Source: CALJUZ01 sp003387805
GTDB taxonomy: Bacteria; Bacillota; Limnochordia; Limnochordales; ZCTH02-B6
Direction: 5' to 3'
Assembly (NCBI GenBank): GCA_937975235.1
Contig: CALJUZ010000008.1
Span: 1 to 17,802, forward strand
Length of the DNA: 17,802 bases
The position numbers and the translations under genes are program-made. Below the pieces are notes generated by a model, which was given only the letters and a program-made list of their open reading frames with translations, searched no databases and had not been told where the DNA came from. Shown one piece after another: positions 7,010-12,457 of the stretch; position 1 is the stretch's first letter, and the number at the start of each line of letters is the position of its first letter.

Positions 7010-7576
7010 TCACTCCTCCCGGCCGGCGGCCGCGCCGGGCGCAGGCAGGCCCGACCCCGCGGCGCCCGCCTCGGGCTCCGCGGCGCCGGCTGGGGCGGCG
7101 CGGTCCTCGCCGGCCTCCTCATCCTCGACCTGCCGCACGCTTTCGGCGATGTCCGTGATCAGGACACCGTTGAGATGATCGACTTCGTGCTGCAGAATGC
7201 GGGCCAAATACCCTTCGGCCTGGAACCGCACCGGCCGCCCGCGCTCGTCCAGTCCCTCGATCTCGATGGTGGTCGCCCGCTCCACGTACGCGACGATGTC
7301 GGGGATGCTCAGGCATCCCTCCACGTCCACTTCGGCGCCTTCGCGCCTGGTGATGCGAGGGTTGATCAAAGCGATGAGGCCTTCCCCGTCGTCCGCAACG
7401 ATAATCTGCTGCGACACGCCCACCTGCGGCGCCGCGAGCCCGACGCCTTTCGCGTCGTACATTGTCTCGGCCATATCGCGTATCAGCTTTTGCACTCGTT
7501 TCGTCACCCGCTCCACCGGCTTGGCCTTGCGGCGCAGCACGCCGGCGGGCACGGTGACGATGGGCAGTACGGCCAC
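7010..7576 (-). CDS. def: peptide deformylase with acidic C-terminal tail
   Basis: Fe2+/Zn2+ deformylase that removes N-formyl groups from nascent proteins; 188 aa. All three family motifs are present: GVGLAAPQVG (44-53), EGCLS (86-90, metal ligand C88) and QHEVDH (129-134, ligands H130 and H134, catalytic E131). The catalytic domain ends near 148. About 40 residues of Glu/Ala/Gly/Pro low-complexity sequence follow that ordinary deformylases lack. GTG 7576 is preferred over an upstream start because GGAGGG lies 8 nt before it and the protein then begins VAVLPIV, the family N-terminus. Confidence 0.95.
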   Translation of the reverse strand: MAVLPIVTVPAGVLRRKAKPVERVTKRVQKLIRDMAETMYDAKGVGLAAPQVGVSQQIIVADDGEGLIALINPRITRREGAEVDVEGCLSIPDIVAYVERATTIEIEGLDERGRPVRFQAEGYLARILQHEVDHLNGVLITDIAESVRQVEDEEAGEDRAAPAGAAEPEAGAAGSGLPAPGAAAGREE

Positions 7577-7592
7577 GGCCGTTCCCTCCTTC

Positions 7593-7611
7593 CCGGCGCC
7601 GATGGCGCCGG
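7593..7611. repeat. 8-bp perfect hairpin between priA and def
   Basis: Inverted repeat CCGGCGCC (7593-7600) / GGCGCCGG (7604-7611) with a 3-nt loop. On the mRNA it lies directly before the def ribosome site. No T-tract follows, so it is not an intrinsic terminator. Confidence 0.55.
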
Positions 7612-7628
7612 TCAAACGTAAAGGTCTG

Positions 7629-9914
7629 CTACAACATGGACACCGGGTCCACGTCCACGGACACCGAGGCCCGCAGGCCCTTCAGCGCCGGCGTCCACAC
7701 GTCCCGGGCCGCGGCGGCCACCTGCCGGGGCAGGCCGTCCCGGCCGAGAAGGAGCACGTGCCAGCGCCAGCGGCCCCGCAGCCGGTGCATGGGCGCGGGC
7801 GCCGGGCCCCGCACCGCGACGCCCGCGGACCGCCCCGCGCAGAGCCGCACCGCCTCGGCCACCAGCTGCGCGGCCCGCGGGCTGTTTTCGTCCGCGGCGA
7901 TGACGATGCGCACCAGCTCGCCGAAGGGCGGATAGCCGCCGCCTTGGCGAAACGCGGCTTCGCGCCGGTAAAAGCCCGCGTCGTCGTAGTCCCGGGCCGC
8001 CGCAATGCTGTAATGATCGGGCGAGTACGTCTGCACGACCACCCGCCCCGGGTGCAGGCCCCGGCCGGCGCGGCCCGCGACTTGCGTCAGCAGCTGGAAG
8101 GTGCGCTCCGCGGCGCGAAAGTCGGGCAGGTTCAGCGTCGCGTCGGCCGCCATGACGCCTACCAGCGTCACGTTGGGGAAATCCAGGCCCTTGGCCACCA
8201 TCTGCGTGCCGACGATGACGTCCACCTCGCCCCGCCGCACCGCCTCGTAAAAGCGGGCGTGGGCGTCTTTGCGGGCCGTGGTGTCCAGGTCGACCCGCTG
8301 CACCCGCGCCTCGGGAAACATCTCCTTGACCGCGCTCTCCACCCGCTGGGTGCCCGCGCCGAAGGGCCGCAGATACGGGCCCGTGCACTGGGGGCACCGG
8401 TCCGGGACGGCCCGCAGCTCGTTGCAGTAGTGGCAGCGCAGGTGCGGCGCGGGCTCCGCGTGGTACGTGTACGCGACCGCGCACTGCTCGCAGCGCACCA
8501 CGTGGCCGCACTCGCGGCAGAGCAGAAACTGGGCGAAACCGCGCCGGTTCAAAAACAGCAGCGCCTGCTGTCCCCGGCCCAGCGTCCGCGCCAGCTCCTC
8601 CTGCAGGCGGGCGCTGAACATGGACCGGTTGCCCGCCAGCATTTCCTTGCGCATGTCGACGATTTCCATAGGCGGCAGCGGCCGGTCGTCCACCCGCCGG
8701 GCCAGCCGCGCCAGCGCGTACTGGCCCCGTTGCGCCCGGACGTAGCTTTCCATAGACGGCGTCGCGCTGCCCAAAATGCAGAGCGCGCCCTCCCGCCGGG
8801 CCCGCTCCACGGCCACGTCGCGCCCGTGGTAGCGGGGGCTTTCGTCCTGCTTGTACGACGTCTCGTGCTCCTCGTCGACGATGACGAGCCCCAGATTCCT
8901 AACCGGGGCGAACACCGCGGAGCGGGCGCCGACCACGATCCGCGCCCGGCCCGCGGCCACTTTGGCCCACTCGTCGAAGCGCTCCCCCGTCCCCAGGCGG
9001 CTGTGCAGCACCGCCACCTGATCGCCGAAGCGGGCGGCAAAACGGGCAAACGTCTGGGGCGTCAGCGCGATTTCAGGCACCAGCACGATGGCGCCCCGGC
9101 CCGCGGCCAGCGTGTCCGCGATGGCCCGCAGGTACACTTCCGTCTTGCCGCTGCCGGTGACGCCGTGCAGCAGCACGGGCCGGGGCTGCGGGCGCTGCCG
9201 CTCGGCCGCGATGACGTCCAACGCGCGCCGCTGCTCCACCGTCAGCGGCGGGGGCGGTGCGGCCTCCAGCCGGAGCGGCGCCGGGCGGCGCTCGACGCGG
9301 ATGGTGGTGGCCGCGATGACGCCCCGCCGGGCCAGCGCCTTCAGCGACGACGACGGCGCGCCCGCCCGCTGCTCCAGATCCCGGGCCGGCAGCTCCGCGG
9401 GCTCGCCGCCCGCGTCCGCCGCCTTCAACAGCTCGGTCAGCGCCGCCGCCTGCCGGGGCGCTTTGGCGGCCAGCTCGGCGGCCAGGCGCCGCGCCTCGTC
9501 GGCCGGCACCGACAGGCGGTAGCCTTTCAGAATCCTTGGACGCACCCGGCTCCTGCCCGCCGCGCCCGGCGGCGTCAGGCAGCGCAGGGCGTCGACCTCC
9601 AGCGCCAGGTACGTGTCGGCCAGCCAGCGGGCCAGGCCCAGCGCCCGCACGTCGAAGTAGGGGCCGTCGTCGCGCACCGCCAGGATGGGACGGACGTTTT
9701 CCACGGCCGGTTCCGGCGTGAAGCCGACGACGTAGCCCTCCACCCGGCGGCCGCCGAAAGGCACCGACACCATGCGCCCGACTTCGACCCGCTGGGCCAG
9801 GGCTTCCGGGATCGAATAGTGAAAAACCCGGTCCACACCGGGGACCGGGACGTCGACGATCACTTCGGCAAACGGGCCGCGGGGCTCACTTGATGCCGGT
9901 CTTGGTGCGCTCAA
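7629..9914 (-). CDS. priA: primosomal protein N' (replication restart helicase)
   Basis: PriA, the 3'-to-5' helicase that reloads the replisome at stalled forks; 761 aa. The N-terminal DNA-binding domain starts at AEVIVDVPVPGVDR (about 16-29). Walker A GVTGSGKT is at 251-258, Walker B DEEH at 347-350, and the GSAT motif at 382-385. The zinc module is complete with eight cysteines at 466, 469, 475, 478, 494, 497, 507 and 510. No ATG or GTG lies before the conserved N-terminal strand, so TTG 9914 is chosen. It overlaps the end of rpoZ by 29 bp and has GGAGAGGA 11 nt upstream. In Bacillus coaBC lies between rpoZ and priA; here there is no space for it. Confidence 0.95.
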   Translation of the reverse strand: MSAPRPASSEPRGPFAEVIVDVPVPGVDRVFHYSIPEALAQRVEVGRMVSVPFGGRRVEGYVVGFTPEPAVENVRPILAVRDDGPYFDVRALGLARWLADTYLALEVDALRCLTPPGAAGRSRVRPRILKGYRLSVPADEARRLAAELAAKAPRQAAALTELLKAADAGGEPAELPARDLEQRAGAPSSSLKALARRGVIAATTIRVERRPAPLRLEAAPPPPLTVEQRRALDVIAAERQRPQPRPVLLHGVTGSGKTEVYLRAIADTLAAGRGAIVLVPEIALTPQTFARFAARFGDQVAVLHSRLGTGERFDEWAKVAAGRARIVVGARSAVFAPVRNLGLVIVDEEHETSYKQDESPRYHGRDVAVERARREGALCILGSATPSMESYVRAQRGQYALARLARRVDDRPLPPMEIVDMRKEMLAGNRSMFSARLQEELARTLGRGQQALLFLNRRGFAQFLLCRECGHVVRCEQCAVAYTYHAEPAPHLRCHYCNELRAVPDRCPQCTGPYLRPFGAGTQRVESAVKEMFPEARVQRVDLDTTARKDAHARFYEAVRRGEVDVIVGTQMVAKGLDFPNVTLVGVMAADATLNLPDFRAAERTFQLLTQVAGRAGRGLHPGRVVVQTYSPDHYSIAAARDYDDAGFYRREAAFRQGGGYPPFGELVRIVIAADENSPRAAQLVAEAVRLCAGRSAGVAVRGPAPAPMHRLRGRWRWHVLLLGRDGLPRQVAAAARDVWTPALKGLRASVSVDVDPVSML

Positions 9915-10098
9915 GCTGCAGCTTGTCCTCTCCGATCTCCCACAGTGCGATGGTAACCGGTTTGTCCGACTCCACGTCCACCAGCTTCGGCGCTCCGTCC
10001 AACAGCTGGCGGGCCCGCTTGGCGGCCGCCACCACCAGCGCGTAGCGGCTGTCCACCTTCTCCCGCAGCACGTCTACGGGCGGCTGATTCATGATCAT
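9886..10098 (-). CDS. rpoZ: RNA polymerase omega subunit
   Basis: Omega subunit, 70 aa, which assists assembly of the beta' subunit into RNA polymerase. Recognised by VDVLREKVDSRYALVVAAAK with KRARQLLDG, the conserved family core, and by its position just after gmk. ATG 10098 is preferred over ATG 10092 because GGGGGAG lies 8 nt upstream of it. There are 38 nt between the gmk stop and this start. Confidence 0.94.
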   Translation of the reverse strand: MIMNQPPVDVLREKVDSRYALVVAAAKRARQLLDGAPKLVDVESDKPVTIALWEIGEDKLQLERTKTGIK

Positions 10099-10136
10099 GC
10101 GGCTCACTCCCCCTCCCCGGCTCAGGTCCGCAACGG

Positions 10137-10784
10137 TCACAGGCGGAGCTCGTCCGCCGACGTTCCCAGCTTCGCGGCCAGCTGGCGAAAATCCGTGCGC
10201 CGGACGCGGCAGCGCTCCGCGATGATGATCGCGCGCAGCTCCGCCGCGGCCTTTTCCAAATCGTCGTTGACGATGACGTAATCGTATTCGGTGACGGCCT
10301 CCAGCTCCTGGCGCGCCCACGACAGCCGCCGCGTGATCGCGTCCTGCGAGTCTTGGCCGCGGCCGTGGATGCGCCGGCTCAGCTCCTGCATGCTGGGCGG
10401 CCACAAAAAGACGAGGATGGCCTCCTTCATCCGCTCGCGAATCTGCCGCGCGCCTTGGATGTCTATATCCATTATAACCGTTAAGCCTTCGTCAAGGCAG
10501 CGTTCGATGTAGTCGCGCGGCGTGCCGTAACGGCGGCCGACGAATTCGGCCCACTCCAGCAGGCGGCCCGTGCGGATCATCTCGTCGAATTCTTCGTCGG
10601 TGACGAAAAAGTAGTCGCGCCCGTGGACCTCGCCGGGACGCGGCGCGCGTGTGGTCACCGACACGGAGTAATGCAAATCGGGAACCTCGGGCAGCACGGC
10701 GTTCAGCACCGTGTTCTTGCCCACGCCCGAAGGCCCGCTCAATACTACGAGAAAACCTCTGGAAGTGCGCGCTGGATTGCTCAC
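10137..10784 (-). CDS. gmk: guanylate kinase
   Basis: Phosphorylates GMP to GDP using ATP; 215 aa. P-loop GPSGVGKNT is at 17-25 (the family usually has GPSGVGKGT or GKST). The GMP-binding segment contains SVSVTTRAPRPGEVHGRDYFF, and the downstream DIDIQGARQIR and lid-type segments are intact. GTG 10784 overlaps the remA stop codon by 4 bp (GTGA), implying translational coupling. The gene order remA-gmk-rpoZ is conserved across Firmicutes. Confidence 0.95.
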   Translation of the reverse strand: MSNPARTSRGFLVVLSGPSGVGKNTVLNAVLPEVPDLHYSVSVTTRAPRPGEVHGRDYFFVTDEEFDEMIRTGRLLEWAEFVGRRYGTPRDYIERCLDEGLTVIMDIDIQGARQIRERMKEAILVFLWPPSMQELSRRIHGRGQDSQDAITRRLSWARQELEAVTEYDYVIVNDDLEKAAAELRAIIIAERCRVRRTDFRQLAAKLGTSADELRL

Positions 10785-11053
10785 GTGTCGTCCGCGGTGC
10801 CGAGCAGGTCGGTGGTCGGTCCCAGGCGATGAGCCACCGTCTCGGGCTGCACCGCCGACAAAACGACGTGCGCCGAGTCGGTGACGATGACCGCCCGCGT
10901 GCGCCGGCCGTACGTCGCGTCCACCAGCGTGCCCCGCTCCCGCGCCTCCTGCACGAGCCGCTTGATGGGGGCCGATTCGGGACTGACGATGGCCACGATG
11001 CGATGGGCGGCGACGATGTTGCCGTAACCGATGTTGACGAGCCTTATGTCCAC
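10781..11053 (-). CDS. remA: RemA/DUF370 DNA-binding regulator
   Basis: RemA (YlzA) family protein of 90 aa. In B. subtilis RemA is an oligomeric, DNA-wrapping activator of biofilm matrix and osmoprotection genes. Diagnostic sequence is NIGYGNIVAAHRIVAIVSPE followed by the basic segment IKRLVQEARERG and DATYGRRTRAVIVTDS. GTG 11053 has GGGAGGG 5 nt upstream. It is placed 49 nt after mihF and overlaps gmk. In a genome without Bacillus-type biofilm genes its targets may differ; the function here is inferred from family. Confidence 0.93.
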   Translation of the reverse strand: MDIRLVNIGYGNIVAAHRIVAIVSPESAPIKRLVQEARERGTLVDATYGRRTRAVIVTDSAHVVLSAVQPETVAHRLGPTTDLLGTADDT

Positions 11054-11102
11054 CGCGACCCTCCCTCGCTCAAATCGCTGAAGCCGTCGTGCCGCGCCGC
11101 GC

Positions 11103-11411
11103 TCAGCCGAACCGCTGCAGCAGCTCCGTGCGCTGACGGGGCCCGAGGCCCTGAACCCGGCGGTTTTCGTGGATGCCGATGTCCTGCATCACTTTGTCCG
11201 TAGTCACCTTGCCCACGTGCGGCAGCGACTGCAGCAAGTAGGAAACCCTCATTTTCTGCACGGCCTCGTCGTCTTCGCGGGCCAGCACCTCCGCCAGCGT
11301 GATCGCGCCGCTCTTCAGCTCCCGGCGCAGCTGGGCCCGCCGGCTGCGCATCTCCTGCGCCTTGGCCAGCGCACGGCGCTTTTCCTCGGGCGTCAGCTTG
11401 GGCAGAGACAT
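11103..11411 (-). CDS. mihF: actinobacterial-type integration host factor (mIHF)
   Basis: Nucleoid-associated protein of 102 aa resembling mycobacterial/streptomycete mIHF over its whole length. It opens with MSLPKLTPEEKRRALAKAQ, has a basic helix (RSRRAQLRRELKSG) and TLAEVL, and then the helix-two-turn-helix segment LPHVGKVTTDKVMQDIGI followed by RRVQGLGPRQRTELLQRFG. In actinobacteria the gene lies directly upstream of gmk and the protein binds and bends DNA in a sequence-tolerant way. Here it lies upstream of remA-gmk, so the old neighbourhood is kept with remA in between. ATG 11411 has GGAGGTGG at good spacing. It is unrelated in fold to HU/IHF. Confidence 0.92.
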   Translation of the reverse strand: MSLPKLTPEEKRRALAKAQEMRSRRAQLRRELKSGAITLAEVLAREDDEAVQKMRVSYLLQSLPHVGKVTTDKVMQDIGIHENRRVQGLGPRQRTELLQRFG

Positions 11412-11462
11412 ATGGGTCCACCTCCGATTTTTCGAGCCGGCCGCCGCGCGCCCTGGCCGGCC

Positions 11463-12350
11463 CTACTCAATGTTTTGCACCTGTTCCCGGACTTTCTCCA
11501 ACTCTGCCTTCGCGTCGACGACCGCCTGCGCGATCACGGCATCGTTGGCTTTGGAGCCGATGGTATTCCACTCACGGTGCAGCTCCTGCAGCAGAAAATC
11601 CAGCTTGCGGCCCACCGCGCCGCCTGCCTGCAGGAGCGTGCGGAACTGGGCGATGTGGCTGGCGATCCGGGCCGTTTCCTCGGACACGTCGCTGCGGTCG
11701 GCCAAAATGGCCACTTCCATCTCCAGGCGGCCCTCGTCCAGGGCCACGTCCCCCGCCAGCTCGGCCACCCGGCGCCGCAGCCGCTGGTGCGCTTCCCGGA
11801 CGGCGTCAGGCACGCGGCTTTCCACCGACCGCACCAGCCGCTCCACCGCGTCCATGCGCGCCGCCACGTCGGCGGCCAAAGCCCGGCCCTCCGCCCGCCG
11901 CATGGCCAGGACGCCGGACAGCGCCTCGTCCAGCGCGGCCTCGATGACCGCGCGGTACCGCTCCAGGTCCGTCTCCCGCTCTTCCATGCGGAAGACTCCC
12001 GGAACGAGAGCCAGGTGCTCCAGGCGCAGGGGCTCGTCCGCCCCCAGCGCGCCGCGGGCCTGCTCCAGCGCTGCGCGCGCCTGGGCCAGCAAGCCGAGGT
12101 CAACGATGACCGTTCGGCTTTGGTCGTCCGAATCCTCCACCGAGACGGTGATTTCCACGCGGCCGCGCTGAAGCCGCCGCTGCACGGCCTGCCGGATGGA
12201 GTCCTCCAGGGCCAGCAGCGGCCCGGGCAGCCGGACGCGCACGTCCAAATAGCGGTGATTGAGCGTGCGGATTTCCACGGCGGCCGACACACCGCCGCCG
12301 GCCGAAACGCCTCGGCCGTAGCCGGTCATGCTGAGCACCAAGCGAATCAA
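11463..12350 (-). CDS. yicC: YicC/YloC-family endoribonuclease
   Basis: YicC family RNA endonuclease, 295 aa with the start used here. The N-terminal hallmark SMTGYGRG is followed by the conserved NHRYLDVRVRLP. The C-terminal DUF1732 region carries EMEVAILADRSDVSEE and the signature ELHREWNTIGSKAND. Family members are implicated in small-RNA and mRNA turnover. The start is uncertain: TTG 12350, TTG 12341, GTG 12338 and ATG 12329 are all in frame within 22 nt, and the ribosome site (GAGGG, 12352-12356) does not decide between them. ATG 12329 would drop the conserved Ser, so one of the non-ATG starts is more likely. It is the first gene of the mihF-remA-gmk-rpoZ-priA-def-fmt run and has its own promoter upstream. 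Confidence 0.92.
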   Translation of the reverse strand: MIRLVLSMTGYGRGVSAGGGVSAAVEIRTLNHRYLDVRVRLPGPLLALEDSIRQAVQRRLQRGRVEITVSVEDSDDQSRTVIVDLGLLAQARAALEQARGALGADEPLRLEHLALVPGVFRMEERETDLERYRAVIEAALDEALSGVLAMRRAEGRALAADVAARMDAVERLVRSVESRVPDAVREAHQRLRRRVAELAGDVALDEGRLEMEVAILADRSDVSEETARIASHIAQFRTLLQAGGAVGRKLDFLLQELHREWNTIGSKANDAVIAQAVVDAKAELEKVREQVQNIE

Positions 12351-12371
12351 GCCCTCGCCTAAGCTCCATCC

Positions 12372-12401
12372 ATTTTAACCCACGGCCGCGGCCGTTGTAA
12401 A
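12372..12401 (-). promoter_or_regulatory. promoter of the yicC-mihF-remA-gmk unit with palindromic spacer
   Basis: Minus-strand -35 TTTACA (12401-12396, 5 of 6), 18-nt spacer, and -10 TAAAAT (12377-12372, 5 of 6), in a 107-nt gap after the Ca-ATPase gene. The spacer holds a perfect 14-bp palindrome ACGGCCGCGGCCGT at 12382-12395, directly next to the -35. A symmetrical repeat here would be a good operator for a dimeric repressor or a spacer-twisting activator. Predicted initiation near 12365 leaves a very short leader. Confidence 0.6.
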
Positions 12402-12457
12402 CCGCGGCGGCGCACCGCGAACGGAGCTGCGGCGGGGCCGGCCGGCACCGAGGCGGA

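Noticed and set aside
7197..9893. Plus-strand 898-codon reading frame opposite priA
   Set aside because: Low-complexity Arg/His/Gln-rich translation, antisense to a complete PriA; a GC-rich shadow frame.
12382..12395. Palindrome considered as terminator of the Ca-ATPase gene
   Set aside because: The run after it on the minus strand is GGGTTAAAAT, not a T-tract, and it sits between good -35 and -10 elements; an operator reading is better.
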